Shown here: piece by piece, positions 20,150 through 30,876 of the stretch
Layout: the number at the start of each line of letters is the position of its first letter
How positions within the stretch are numbered: position 1 is the stretch's first letter
Assembly: GCA_033220425.1 (NCBI GenBank)
Contig: CM065648.1
Location: 2,604,001-2,668,000 of the forward strand
Source of the DNA: Lepraria neglecta
Taxonomy: Eukaryota > Ascomycota > Lecanoromycetes > Lecanorales > Stereocaulaceae
Length of the DNA: 64,000 nucleotides
Direction of reading: 5' to 3'
Made by a program: the position numbers and the translations under genes
The notes under the pieces: generated by a model
What the model saw: the letters and a program-made list of their open reading frames with translations, nothing else
Databases searched by the model: none
Told to the model about the DNA's origin: nothing

Positions 20150-21544
20150 ATGAGCGATCGCCACTCTTCCACCGCCTCTGAGTCCGAGTCGATTCGCCGC
20201 GATCTCCCAAACAATCCCCAGCCAAGAGCCGCCAGTCTATCAGGTGTATATTCAAGACCAAAGAAAACGGTCGAGGAACGAATCAATCGAGCTCGTTCGG
20301 CCCTTGGATGGGACCACTATGACCAGAGGAGCATTTCATTCCATCTGCCGACCACACTGTCAGACACTGCGGAATTGCGAGAAAACGCCGAGCAACACGT
20401 CTCACCAGATTTATCGAAAGGACCTGCCTACACCAATGGGCCAAATCGTGTTATGTTGAATCATGACGGCGAAAAGAAATGTCTCGCGATGTACATCACA
20501 GAGGACATGGTCTGGGAATTCAATAAAGTTAAAAAGACTAAAAAGATCTTGGCAAAGAAAATGAAAGCGATCAATACTGCCGAGAACGATAGCTATAGAA
20601 TCAAGAGAGATATTGAAGAGAACGAGGACAATCTTAAATTCGAAGAAGATGAGGAAGAAGCAGGTCGGATACGATCTGAGCTAGAAGGGCTGTACTCCGA
20701 ACTGAAGAAGGATAACCGTCGAATGGATGCGCTAAGGCAAGGCATCAGACCGTTTGAAAGCAACCTCGAGCGCTCAAAAGATGCTTTGCAAAATATCTTC
20801 GGTGAAGTGTTGCAGAATGTAGGTCTGCTGGAATCGGATGACACTATTTCACAAAGTCAAAGCGGGGTTGAGGCAATCGCGGACGGCGAAAACAGTGTAG
20901 CGGAATCCGATGACAGCAGTAATAGTAAAAGCTTGCCGCCAAGTCAAGAGGAGCTCTTGCGTCGAACCGCTCAAGAGGATTTACGAATAAGTTGGTGGGA
21001 GCTGCTAAATATGCAGACTAGATTCGACGATCGCCATGCAGATTATAAAAGAGAGTTAGCCAACTATCATGAGCTTATTGCCATAGGGGCCATACATTAC
21101 ATGCGGACAGACTTCGATCTCTTGGGTATCCAGCATATACAAGGACTCACAGCTGGTTTGATTGCGGCGGAAGAAAAGTACAAGACAGCTAAGATCCAGG
21201 CAAAAGATCTGGGGCTGGCCCCCATCGATCCTAATCAAAGCTCGGAATTTGCCGACAGAGCGGATGATGGCTATCTGAAAAGTCAAGAGGTTAGTGCGAT
21301 TGTTAACGTCGACCATGATCGAATCAAGACATGGTGGTATGGCATCGTGGATGCTCAGACCGCAATCTTAGCTTCACCAGGGGCTACTGAGCTCGCGGAC
21401 GTCGATGAGTGGGATGCAAAGACAATTGGTCTCGAAGATAGCGCAAGTATGGTGGATGTTGACCGTTACTGCAGCAAGATTAAGCTTTGGGAGAAACACT
21501 GTCGTGACCTAAGGGAGGAGCCAGGGGAATGGAATTCAGGCTGA
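20150..21544 (+). CDS. Coiled-coil family protein, intact copy 3 (464 aa), function unknown
   Basis: A single uninterrupted exon, and the only complete member of a five-copy local family. Residues 1-80 are Ser/Arg-rich and likely disordered. Residues about 97-130 hold the family block YTNGPNRVMLNHDGEKKCLA followed by MYITEDMVWEFNKV. Residues about 130-225 are a highly charged coiled coil (KKMKAINTAENDSYRIKRDI, EENEDNLKFEEDEEEAGRIR). An acidic linker leads to EELLRRTAQEDLRISWWELL, FDDRHADYKRELANY, then IQGLTAGLIAAEEKYKTAKI, AKDLGL, the acidic VNVDHDRIKTWWYGIVDAQT, VDEWDAKTIGLEDSASMVDV and a final WEKHCRDLREE. No signal peptide, membrane helix or catalytic motif is visible. It is divergent from DUF6590-like D1. 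It may act in a scaffold or interaction role, but that is a guess. Confidence 0.75.
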   Translation: MSDRHSSTASESESIRRDLPNNPQPRAASLSGVYSRPKKTVEERINRARSALGWDHYDQRSISFHLPTTLSDTAELRENAEQHVSPDLSKGPAYTNGPNRVMLNHDGEKKCLAMYITEDMVWEFNKVKKTKKILAKKMKAINTAENDSYRIKRDIEENEDNLKFEEDEEEAGRIRSELEGLYSELKKDNRRMDALRQGIRPFESNLERSKDALQNIFGEVLQNVGLLESDDTISQSQSGVEAIADGENSVAESDDSSNSKSLPPSQEELLRRTAQEDLRISWWELLNMQTRFDDRHADYKRELANYHELIAIGAIHYMRTDFDLLGIQHIQGLTAGLIAAEEKYKTAKIQAKDLGLAPIDPNQSSEFADRADDGYLKSQEVSAIVNVDHDRIKTWWYGIVDAQTAILASPGATELADVDEWDAKTIGLEDSASMVDVDRYCSKIKLWEKHCRDLREEPGEWNSG

Positions 21545-22062
21545 ACATTCCTGGGCTATAGACGCGAACATATTTGGTAGGAGACGCTCATGTTAGTTTC
21601 AATTCTTATAGGCCACTTAATGAAGATATTGTTACTGTCTTAGCGAATCGACCTGATTGAGTCTAATGAAATGTTACTTACTATGTCCCTTAGATCTACC
21701 TCCTTTTCCGACTGACGTTCGTAAGCCTTGTCCTCTGATCCAGAAATGAGTACCATAGATCCAATGCATTAAGAGCCGTGCGGCTTGACCTAAATCGGTC
21801 GATGGTAAAGTGAACGTTCACACCAACACACCCTTGATATGATAAAGACCGACAAAAGTCTTTGTTAAAACACAAAGGCTGGCTCGGAGAGTGGAAAGGT
21901 GACTTTGTACCGTTGTGCAATGTCTCTCTTGCAACCCCAGGAACTTGCACGTGGGGCGGATATTTGATGACAAGTAAAAGCAATACATCTAATCAACATT
22001 GAAGTAACGAAGCGACCTCCGCCACGTCTAAAGAGCCTTTTGACACGTCTCACGCTGACAGT
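21545..22062. other. Spacer between family copies 3 and 4
   Basis: 518 bases without a supported gene. Minus-strand ORFs at 21696-21983 and 21865-22053 show no family features. Confidence 0.35.
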
Positions 22063-23336
22063 ATGAGTCGATCATCCGAAGCCTTTTCGGCTACAGCAGA
22101 TACAGAATCTTACACTAGTTTGGACGGAGACCGCATGGAGCAGGAAAAAACTATGTCAGACCCATAGTTTACCGACGGACCAAGCCGCACCATCGTTACC
22201 AATGAACTCACAAAAGATTGTTTAGCGGTCCTTATCGACAGGAGACTGTTCAGAACGCTGACCCAGATCGCGGTACATAGGCGCACAGTAGCCCACAGCG
22301 AGAAAATGTTGAGAGCGGCGCAAGATGATTCTGACATAGCAGCATATGGTAATGACCAATGCAAGAAGTTGTACGAGCTGGACGACAGAGCCGCCGAGAA
22401 AGCCCAAACGCGCGAAGATATCGAATGTGGTATACCAAAGCTAGTCCAGGCTCGACAGCGGGTCGAAAGATTGGAGCAGGAGATCTCGGTCCCAAGATTC
22501 ACGCTCGAATGCCTACGAGACGAGGCTCAACGGCCACTCGAGGCGGCGCTGGAAGAGGCCAAGCTTTTAGTCATACTCCCAGGATTATCGGACACCGTTG
22601 GCGATGAGTTAATAAACTCGATTTACATCGAAATAAGCTCTACTGGACCCGCGACTAGGAGTGAAATAGTAATTCCTGAAGGCGAAACTGAGTCTAAAGA
22701 AACGTTTCCGAAACAGTCAGCCCTTGATAAAAATGCACGAGACATTCATAGATGTCAGAGATGCCAGGCAGGAGCTCAACAAGCCGAAGCAAGATTAACG
22801 ACGTGATCTCGCCACATATCGGCAAGGAATTGCAGACGGAGAATTTGATCCTAAGAGATTCACTCAAACTGACTTCGACAATCGACAATTAAAAATCGGG
22901 CAAGAAATCACCCGAGACTTGATAGAGGCCGAAGGAGCGCACGAGACTGGGAAGAAGTATGCCGAAGCTCTCGGTATGGACCCAAATGAACCATCATCTT
23001 ATTTTGGTGACTTGTTCGGTGACGGGAACTTGGCAGGGAGTCAATTAATGGCCTTATCGCAGACTGTAGATCGCGCTCGCGTCGAAAAGTGTTTAGGAAG
23101 TGCCTCAGATATCGGCAGCCAGGAGAACATCGAGCCAACTCGATATCGATGATTGGAAGCTAAGGCTGTTGGTTGATGTATTGAACAATCTTAGCGCAAT
23201 AGCAGATGACGACTATTATTGCAAGCACCTGAGACGATGGCAGGAGATTTGTAGAGCTCAGTATGGGCAGCCAGATCAAAAGCAGCCTGTATGGGCTGAA
23301 GGCGAGGAAAACCCGAAGCGAAGGTGCTCCTGTTAG
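22063..23336 (+). pseudogene. Coiled-coil family copy 4 (broken)
   Basis: Starts MSRSSEAFSATADTESYTSL and runs in frame to 22803 except for a TAG at 22165, just before the conserved block FTDGPSRTIVTNELTKDCLA. The coiled coil (QRVERLEQEISVPRFTLECL) is more diverged than in other copies. After a stop near 22803 the homologous C-terminal region (FTQTDFDNRQ...EITRDLIEAEGAHETGKKYA, EALGMDPNEPSSYFGDLFGD) is in another frame to 23150. The end (IDDWKLRLLVDVL...YYCKHLRRWQEICRAQYG) is in a third frame to 23336. Confidence 0.65.
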
Positions 23337-23971
23337 TTTTTAAGGTGCCTATATAGATTTAGCATAGAACAATGTATAAGATGTGATAGCGATGGATGTC
23401 CTATTGGCTTCTCATGAACGTATAAACGTGAAGATACTGAAGATCGGAGCGAACAACTCAAGTAGGCGGCTAGATGTGAGGCCAAATTGCAGGCGCGGCG
23501 GATGTTAGCAGAGGTCCCTTTCTAGTGGCGCCGTTGAAACATGTTCGTGGTAAAGTCATCACGGGCGAAAGATTAATGTAATCCGTTCCAACTAGTATAG
23601 TAGATAAACTTGAAGCCTGAGAAAGGTCAGCTATGCTCGTATGTAAGGATGAGGTTACTTATCACCGAAGTTCCACAAGCGTTATTATTTTCAAAAATTT
23701 CTCATGTCTGGCCTAGCCTTCTCCGCGAGTTTATGTTCCCAAGTTGATTGAAAAAATTGTGTTTCAATGGACTTTAGGATGCCCTAGCTATGATGTGACG
23801 GACTAGGTAAGATTTAATGACTGCCAAGAAAATCGTGCTCACACTTAACCTACTCAATCAATAAAATTCCCCCAATCCTTGATGCTTGATCTACCTTCAC
23901 GTTGTAAGCTTTCGGTTCGAGGAGAGGCAACTTACCTTGTCTCAATCGATCGCCCTCCGCCCCTAACAGAA
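23337..23971. other. Spacer, no gene supported
   Basis: 635 bases between copy 4 and the 3' end of the D2 gene. Nothing recognised. Confidence 0.35.
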
Positions 23972-24667
23972 TCAGTACCTGGCCCCACGAGCCATGAAAG
24001 TACTAAAGAGCCCCAGCAAATGCTTAGTAGACTCAGCCTCCAACTTTCCCTCATAAACGACTGGCAATCTGTATTTCCTAGGAACAGCGAAAGCAAAATG
24101 CGCCGCGCTCATGGGCTCATAGTGATCCACATGTTCTTCCAGCTCTGCGGTGTAGAGCACACCATGGCGTGATTGCGGTGTTATAAGCTCAGTGCGATGG
24201 TCCTGTACTGAAACGTACTCATCCGCGCGCTTTCTGACTATACCATTTCCGTTATAGGAATAAACGGGAACAGCTATGTAGTGGTCGTCGAATAAGGCCA
24301 CGACGATGAACTTGCGACATTTCGTGTGTATAGCTCCTCCGAGGGGTGATACTGAAATGGCATGTGCCATCATTGATTCTCGCATGTCAGCGGGGAACGA
24401 TGCGCCGGTGCCGCCGTCAAGGTCTTCCTCGTGCAGTGGTGCGTGGATGATAATACCTAAGCTATATTCGCCTCTCAGCCTTTCACCACGTAAAGGTTTC
24501 CTCTTCGAGGTGTGAGCTTTGGCATTCGGCTTGAGTCCGTTCGGTACGAAGAAAGGCGTCCTCTGGGGTGCATAAGAGTTGGCCGCGACCCTGCTGTTTG
24601 CACCTTTGTTTCGAAGTGGCAGATTGTTTGGCCCTGCAGATCTCCTCCATGGTGGTATGGCGCTCAT
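23972..24667 (-). CDS. DUF6590-like protein D2, 231 aa
   Basis: An uninterrupted ORF starting MSAIPPWRRSAGPNNLPLRN. Residues 1-65 are basic and low in complexity. The domain starts at about residue 66 with GEYSLGIIIHAPLHEEDLDG, then a loop, then IHTKCRKFIVVALFDDHYIA, VPVYSYNGNGI, a DHRTEL block, and EPMSAAHFAFAVPRKYRLPV followed by a beta-rich end. This order (F-x-x-G, hydrophobic loop, R-x-F-V-V, x-P-I-x-T-Y-x-G-x-G, D-H, then P-M-S and a late small-residue strand) resembles my memory of DUF6590, common in Pezizomycotina and without known function. A domain search should confirm it. The gene is head to head with coiled-coil copy 5, as D1 is with copy 3. Confidence 0.55.
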   Translation of the reverse strand: MSAIPPWRRSAGPNNLPLRNKGANSRVAANSYAPQRTPFFVPNGLKPNAKAHTSKRKPLRGERLRGEYSLGIIIHAPLHEEDLDGGTGASFPADMRESMMAHAISVSPLGGAIHTKCRKFIVVALFDDHYIAVPVYSYNGNGIVRKRADEYVSVQDHRTELITPQSRHGVLYTAELEEHVDHYEPMSAAHFAFAVPRKYRLPVVYEGKLEAESTKHLLGLFSTFMARGARY

Positions 24668-25470
24668 TCTTCCTTATATATTGATGTTCTTTGCGTTTAG
24701 TCAATTAGGCTTGTATATGCGTAGAGGGTATGTCCGGCTATCTCGCTTTGACAGGATATGTGCAATGTTGTTGAAAGAATGTAGAGTCCAGCGGAAGATA
24801 ATGCTGAGCTGTTGGAGGTCTTAAGGTAAACAATGTGCATTGTGCCCGGCATTGGGCGATGGCCATGACAAAGATCAGAGAACGCGGGCTAAGAAGACAA
24901 AGGTTCGCCTTCGTAAACTGTTCTACGAACAAAGGTTTGAGGACATGAGTAGCTAGAATCTACGAGCTTCAAGCACAATGTCCTCAGCATAAAGAGCGAA
25001 GCACTTACATGAACAAAGCCAGCTTTGGTTCCTATAAGCGAAATTCACTCCCACTTTTTGTCTTCCAACATGTTTCATCGCGACGTACACCACAACCTAC
25101 ACAAGATGTTTTTACTGGCACTGCAAACTCATCAGATAGGCAGTATCATAACCTTCTAGTGACAAGTAGACCCCAAATCCCTTAACTATGGACGTTGGCG
25201 CAGGCGCTTTTTTCCAGAGGACGTTCTACAGACTCTTCAGCCTTCCAGGAATGGCCAGTAGGCTGCTAAGTCGCTCAAGAGCACCTCTGCGCTTTTCACT
25301 GGAAGATGGGCTAGGTGAAGGACCGTTCATTGGAGATCCTCGAAGATACTCAGAACAGCTAAGCCAGACAACCCCCTAAAAGCTTGAACATGACCGAATT
25401 CTCACCGTAAATTCCACTCAAATCAATAGGATCGAAGCTGCTCGAGCATATTCTGGAACACGCGGATCTG
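24668..25470. promoter_or_regulatory. Divergent spacer between D2 and coiled-coil copy 5
   Basis: About 800 bases. An ORF at 25188-25379 (MDVGAGAFFQRTFYRLFSLP...) may be the decayed N-terminus of copy 5, but it shares no block I can align with other copies. The conserved DGPSR block of the family is absent here. Confidence 0.35.
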
Positions 25471-26157
25471 GTGGACCTATTGAGCCTAGAGCCTCAAGTT
25501 TTTGATGAGCAGGCGCTCTCCGAGTGCAGTTCCAGCGATTCAGTCAAAAGTGAAAGCACAGTCCCGAGTTGCTGGGAGCTCCTTCGTCGAACAGCTGATG
25601 AAGGCTTGAGAAATGCAAAATGGGCATACATTGAAGCCGAGAGGAACTTTGATAATCGACATTACTTCTATCAGCAGGAGCTTCAGCAGTATAAAGAGTA
25701 TCCGGGAGGACGAGAGGCTTCTGTAACCAGGACAGAATTTGACGGCCATCTTTTCGTGGAGATAAATCAGTTGACCAGGAATTTGATTGAGGCCGAGGAT
25801 CGACTGAATGCTGCTCGGGCTCACGCAAAAGCATTTGGACTATCTCATCAATGGGAAGAGATACTCAATGGCATCATTGACCCTGGTAGCGACGGACATA
25901 GAGAGAGCGAAGAGGCAGCTGAGATTGTTGGAATTGATCAAGACTGCATTGGAAAGTGGTGGCAAGGCGTCAGCCCCTTTCAAGAGTTACCAGACTTCGA
26001 CGGCACTGAAGACGTGAAATTAGAACAGTGGGATGCGGAATCTGTTGGTGCGTCTGATAGTTGTAGCATAGTCGATTAAATGGGATATGGACCGAAGATC
26101 GTCGAGTGGCAAGAATCGTGTAGATTACTGAGGGAGAAACGAATAGAAGAGATATAG
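25471..26157 (+). pseudogene. Coiled-coil family copy 5 (N-terminally deleted, one in-frame stop)
   Basis: Open from about 25471, without a convincing ATG, to a TAA at 26077. It then continues in the same frame (MGYGPKIVEWQESCRLLREK) to 26157. It matches the C-terminal half of the intact copy: SCWELLRRTADEGLRNAKWA, FDNRHYFYQQELQQY, TEFDGHLFVEINQLTRNLIE, AKAFGL, VGIDQDCIGKWWQGV, EQWDAESVGASDSCSIVD. The N-terminal DGPSR block and most of the coiled coil are missing, so this is a truncated copy. Confidence 0.65.
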
Positions 26158-26765
26158 GTTGAGATTTGAGGCCGAGGATTCCACCAAAATCGTACGGACA
26201 GACGCTCCTCACGCTGGGAGGATGGCTACATGGGCACAGCCAGCGACGTCAGCAATCACTCATGAAATTGCTGCTTCCCAATCAAGTAGTCTCCCTTGAG
26301 TCTTTCCAAAGGTTCCTCTTGGCTCCTATCCTGGGTCCTATTAATGAACTTGGCCGCAATCGTGCTTTTTAGCCTATGCACCTATTTGTGGCTGGCATCT
26401 GCGACCATCGTCTGGTCGTAGGTAGGCTCTCGCTTTGCCAATGTAAATAATTCATGAATCTGACCGTGTGGACCCTCATTATGTCCAACGTAAGGAGCCT
26501 GGTTCATGAGAATTCAAAGTGGATTATCGGTTGTCTCAACGCAAATGGTGTAAAAACAAAGATGAAACAGAGGAAGAACGCGTTGGGAAGGTTTGCTCTT
26601 ACACCAAGCTATGTATTGTAACCACGCTAGCTGTTTCTTACCCAGCTCGCCTTCTAGCCGGTTACAAAGGCTCACCTGATACAACAGGCGCTGAAGAAAC
26701 AATCAGCAATCAGCAAGAGCGTCTCCAGAGTCTGCAGACACTAAAACGCATCTCCAATCCTCACA
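26158..26765. other. Boundary between accessory and conserved compartments
   Basis: 608 bases without a supported gene. Plus-strand 26519-26833 is open but shows no family features. The segment before 26766 is C/A-rich like a 5' leader of the SNARE gene. Confidence 0.4.
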
Positions 26766-27248
26766 ATGTCAGGCGCCTACGATCGCGAACAGTACGCTCC
26801 CTCCCTATCCTCCCTAGCGTTCATTGTCTCTGAGACCATACCTAATTAACCCTCCCTCCGCAGGCAAAACAACTCCCGCCTCGACGAGCTCTCCTCCAAA
26901 GTATCGGCGCTCCGAGGCGTCACAGTAAACATCTACGACAATGCGCGTGATCAGCATGTCATCGATAACAGTGTATGTTCCTCATGAGCCCTATCCCCTA
27001 GCCCCATACACCCCCTGCCATTCCTTCTTCTCCTTCGCCCCCCAGCTACTCATCTAAGAATAAGGGCTTGCTGACGCTCGTAACAGTCAGAAGTCTTCTC
27101 CTCCATGGGGTCATCCATAAAAGGGTCAGCAGGCCGGCTGGGCAGGATGGCGCAGCAGGGGAATAAAGTAGCGATACTGAAGCTTTCGGGTATTATTATT
27201 GCGGTAGTGGTTGTGCTTTGGTGGGGGCTGAGCTGGTTCTGGAGGTGA
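26766..27248 (+). CDS. sft1: Sft1/Bet1-like SNARE, 98 aa
   Basis: Model join(26766..26791, 26864..26972, 27087..27248). Exon 1 encodes MSGAYDREQ. Exon 2 carries the start of the SNARE helix (LDELSSKVSALRGVTVNIYD). Exon 3 carries SEVFSSMGSSIKGSAGRLGR and a C-terminal membrane anchor (LSGIIIAVVVVLWWGLSW). Length and layout are those of yeast Sft1 (97 aa), a Qc-SNARE for traffic to and within the Golgi. Bet1 is the alternative, but the short N-terminus favours Sft1. All splice sites are canonical. Confidence 0.85.
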
Positions 27249-27753
27249 CAGGGATGGGAGTGGGGAAGACAGACTTTTTGGATTCGAGGGAGGAGGGAGG
27301 GCATGGAGTTGGGGTTGGGAGCGGATCGAAATAGGGGCGACAACACGAATAGGGCAGGTCAGAATTCTTTGTGTGATAGTAAAGGGAGATAAGTAAGTTT
27401 CACGGTACCTCCTACAGGAGCCTGGGGTTGAGGTGCTGACTTGGCTTGCTTTGCAGTCGTCTTAGTGCCTAAAATTGCCGTCTTGCTGCGTCCGTCGATC
27501 GTGAGAAATGAGAGAACGCGTGTGCGGTGGCTATTTGGGTTTGAATTACTGAGCATGCCTTACAGATGCTAGGCCTTTTTGGCCGTTCATATACGCAACA
27601 AGCATTATGCATATCCGAATTTTGAGTATCACCCTGAAGCTATGCAATCATGTCGCTCTGACGTACAGTTCGAAAGGTATCTGCCCACAGACCATATATG
27701 CATGCCTTCCACGTATCTCAAAGGCTCGATTACCCATTCTAGCATAGCCCTTC
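27249..27753. other. Intergenic; one small minus-strand ORF of uncertain status
   Basis: An ORF at 27359-27556 on the minus strand (65 aa, MLSNSNPNSHRTRVLSFLTI...) has an ATG and a basic, Ala/Pro-rich middle with a possible donor at GGTACCG. It could be the first exon of a small gene or chance. The rest is a probable 3' region of two convergent genes. Confidence 0.3.
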
Positions 27754-29827
27754 TCACTCCCAAACATTCGAGAACAAATCATCCCCCCCACCACCAAATC
27801 CACCTCCACTAGGCTTACTCTGCGTAGGCGGTGGGTTGATCCTCGCTGGCGTCACAGGAGCAGCACTGCTCCAACCGCCGAAGTCCTCATCTGGTGTCAC
27901 CTTTGGAGGAGCTTGCGAAGTGCTACCGAAACCGTTGCCAAAAGATGACTGGGTATTTGAAGGTGCGGGAGTGCCGCCCCAGGCAGAGAAGTCGGAGGAC
28001 ATGGGGATCGATGGGGCTTTGACGGGTTCAACAGGTTTGGGTTTCGGAGCAGCAGTAGTTATGGTAGGTTCTGGAGTCGCCCATGCATCGCTGGAACCCC
28101 ACGCGTCCATGTTTGAGAAGCCTGAGGAAGTACCGGTTGCGGGTGCTGGCGGCTTTGGAGCTGATTGCTGAGGAGCGGGCGCGGAGAGATTGAAGGCTGA
28201 ATTGAGATTTGAGGAAGGTGCTGGTGCCGAAGGCTTCTGCGGTATTGATGCCGGTGGAGAAGGTTCCGAGAAATCAAAGAAGTCGTTAGAAGCAGGCGCA
28301 GCTGGCTTAGATGGAGCAGGAGCAGGATTCGATGCGAAGCTGAAGTCGCCGAAGTCGTTTGAGGACATTGGATCGGGTTTCGCTTGAGGCATTTGGGGTG
28401 GTTTCGAGGCAATAGGCGCTGTGGACGCGAGCTTCGAACCTGCATCGAAGAAGCCTCCCCCACTAAGGGGTGGCGGAGACGTTACCTGTGGTGCGGCGAC
28501 CGAAGATCGTTGATTAACCGGGTTGTTGAAGCTTGCGAAAGGATCGGATTTAGGCTGCTGCTGGGGTTTGGGCGCTGGAGGTGATGTTACAGGAGGATTG
28601 AAATTTAGATTGCCGAAAGCATCGTCCAAGCCGCCAAAGCTCGAGGTCGACTGCTGTTGGACTGGTGACGATTGAATGCCGCCGAATGAGGGCTGTCGTT
28701 CGTGTTGCGGTTGAGGTTGTGGTTTGGGAGTCGAAGCATACAATGATAGGATGGACTGCTTGAGATCCGGCCTTGAGGGTCCTGTCGAGCCTGCGGGCGT
28801 CGATGACGAACTGGCTGGTCGTCCAGCCGAGCCTGATGGTGGGCCACCAAAAAAGTCAAGGCCAAGTAGAGAGTCTGCGGCTTTCGTCTGTTTAGGAGGC
28901 GCAGTGGCTTTGGGAGGTGGATGACGGGCACCAGGAGTATCTGTCGTGCTCGGTCTGACCGGAGGTTCTGGTAGGTCTCCAAAAAGATCAATAGGAGGCG
29001 CTGCTTTTGGTGCTGGAGGTACTGGTTGACTTGATGTGGATGCCGCCCGTAGTGATGCTCCTCGCTCTAGTTTGGCCTTCTCTTGGACAACGTTGAGAGG
29101 CTGTTTTGTAGACGGTCAGCGCTGACTGGACTTAAGGTATTTATTGAAAGCGTACCACATCGTCGTCTCCCTCTGCATCCAACGTAGCCGGATCGGGCAT
29201 TGGCCCGTCCATCACCCATCGCTTCGACTCGTATTTGGTCCTTATGAAGTTCTCGATCTTCCTGACATTCGCTTAGCATCCAGTTTCTTCATTGATCACG
29301 CTCGAACATACGCATCTGAAGGGACATGGGCCGGTGCCAGCTTCGCCTCCCAATACCTGCCATGATTAGAACTTGACCGTATCGTTCCGCATGGTTTCGA
29401 CTGACTTATTCGCCCTGTTATTTCCCCATCTCAGGACACTTTGTAGTTGCTCATCCGTCCAGGCATCCAGATCCACAGATTTCACCCTGCTAATATGTGT
29501 ACCCATTCCACGATGTATTCCAGAGCACCTTCAACACCGTGGTCAGTGTCCATCGTCGTATGCTTTATTCTCCAGGTTGCGTACCGAATACACACAAAGA
29601 TGCCTAGGTTCCAGCTCGCCCATCTTGGATCTAAACGAGGCCAGGTGTCAGCACCCATGCTGCACAAGATTATCCGGGCATTGGAATAAATCCATGGTGT
29701 ACTCACGTTTATTCCTCTTACAGTCCGCACAGCTCTTATTCCCCTCGAGCTTCAGCAGAGTCTTGATTGTCTGTTGGTTCTGGGCGGCTCGCTCTGCCGC
29801 CGCATTGGGCGGCACTCGCCTCGACAT
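27754..29827 (-). CDS. ArfGAP-domain protein (Age2/Gts1/SMAP type), 595 aa
   Basis: Model complement(join(27754..29100, 29156..29261, 29312..29356, 29406..29528, 29585..29630, 29707..29827)); all junctions are in phase. The ArfGAP zinc finger spans residues about 20-130: LEGNKSCADCKRNK, then [20 protein letters not shown] (the C-x2-C-x16-C-x2-C finger and the arginine finger in IHRGMG), then HISRVKSVDLDAW and NRANKYWEAKL. The rest is a Pro/Ser/Ala-rich tail with a possible clathrin or adaptor motif (IDLFGDLPEP) and repeated SFGG/FGNLNF and DFG-like blocks that look like endocytic-adaptor binding motifs. It promotes GTP hydrolysis on Arf at Golgi and endosomes. Confidence 0.88.
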
Positions 29828-30187
29828 TGTGTTTCTGAACCTGTGAAAGCTGGAGGGTGGTCTTTTGAGGGAAGGAGAAAGGCTGTTGGCAGTACACAAA
29901 TGGGTTGCCTTGAAAACTTCACGAGCACCTGTAGTGGAACCCCAGGTGCCCGGACCTGATAAGGCTGGCTTGTAGTACGCTAGTGGAATGCCAAGACCTT
30001 ATGATGCCCTCGAGATCTTGATCTTTACGCTTTCATTTTGAACTTTCCAAGGACAGACATATTGAATTGAATCACCGTCTAATTGCTATTTTAAAAATCT
30101 GCCGCCTCATTGACTTCTTTCCATCTCACATAATTACATCTCGTCGTCATCATCCATACTTCCACATTGTGCATCTCCACCGCTCTC
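29828..30187. other. Intergenic between ArfGAP promoter and msrB 3' end
   Basis: 360 bases. This is the 5' flank of the ArfGAP gene and the 3' flank of the MsrB gene. No other feature seen. Confidence 0.4.
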
Positions 30188-30876
30188 CTAAGCCTCCTTA
30201 TCCTCCTTCGAGAAATTCAAACTAACGCTATTAACACAATGCCTCTCATCCGTCGGCGTCGGAAACCCCTCTCCCTTAAACACATGTCCCAAATGCCCTC
30301 CACATTTCGAACAAGTAATTTCAGTCCTCTCCATCCCAAGCGTGCTGTCCGTGTGCCGAATTACAGCTCCTGGAATCGAATCGAAGTAGGCTGGCCAGCC
30401 GCAGCCGGATTTGAATTTGTGGGTCGCGCGGTAAAGGGGCGCTTGGCAGGCGGCGCAGGTCTGTGAGGGCTGAGCATTAGCATCGTATTTGTTTGTTTGA
30501 AGCTGTGAAGAAGCGTGATAAACTGGGGGAGGGAAGGGGATGAACATACATATGTGCCTTCACTAGGCATATGTTTATCATACTCGCCCGTATACGGCGC
30601 CTCAGTGCCCTTCTCTCTAATAACCCTGAACTGCTCTTTCGACAGAACAGCCTGCCACTCGTCGTCGCTCTTCTTAACCGGGTAGTCCGTCATGTCTTTT
30701 TGTTGGGAACCGAACAGGGAGCCTAAAAATGGGATAGTGGGCATTGACCGAAAGACGGTTGTGTTGCGAGTGAAGGGTGCTGGTATGGCGCGGTAGGCTG
30801 CTGGGAGGTTGTGGATGCGGGTGAGGTTGTAGAGTGAGAATGTGCGGATTATGGTTGGGAAGGAAGGGAAGCGCAT
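30188..30876 (-). CDS. Peptide-methionine (R)-S-oxide reductase MsrB
   Basis: Model complement(join(30188..30460, 30550..30876)), 199 aa. The N-terminus (MRFPSFPTIIRTFSLYNLTR) is basic, rich in Ser and hydrophobic residues, and suggests mitochondrial import. An internal Met at 30744 (MPTIPFLG) would give a cytosolic form. The SelR domain is complete: TCAACQAPLYRA and TCSKCGGHLGHVF supply the four zinc cysteines, SGCGWPAYFDSI is the fold signature, and RHCVNSVSLNF carries the catalytic Cys. It repairs oxidised methionine using thioredoxin. Confidence 0.93.

Noticed and set aside
26519-26833. Plus-strand ORF of 104 aa overlapping the sft1 start
   Set aside because: It is in another frame from the SNARE exon and has no recognisable content.
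28384-28584. Plus-strand ORFs opposite the ArfGAP tail
   Set aside because: Mirror frames of a Pro/Ser/Gly-rich repeat region with no independent support.
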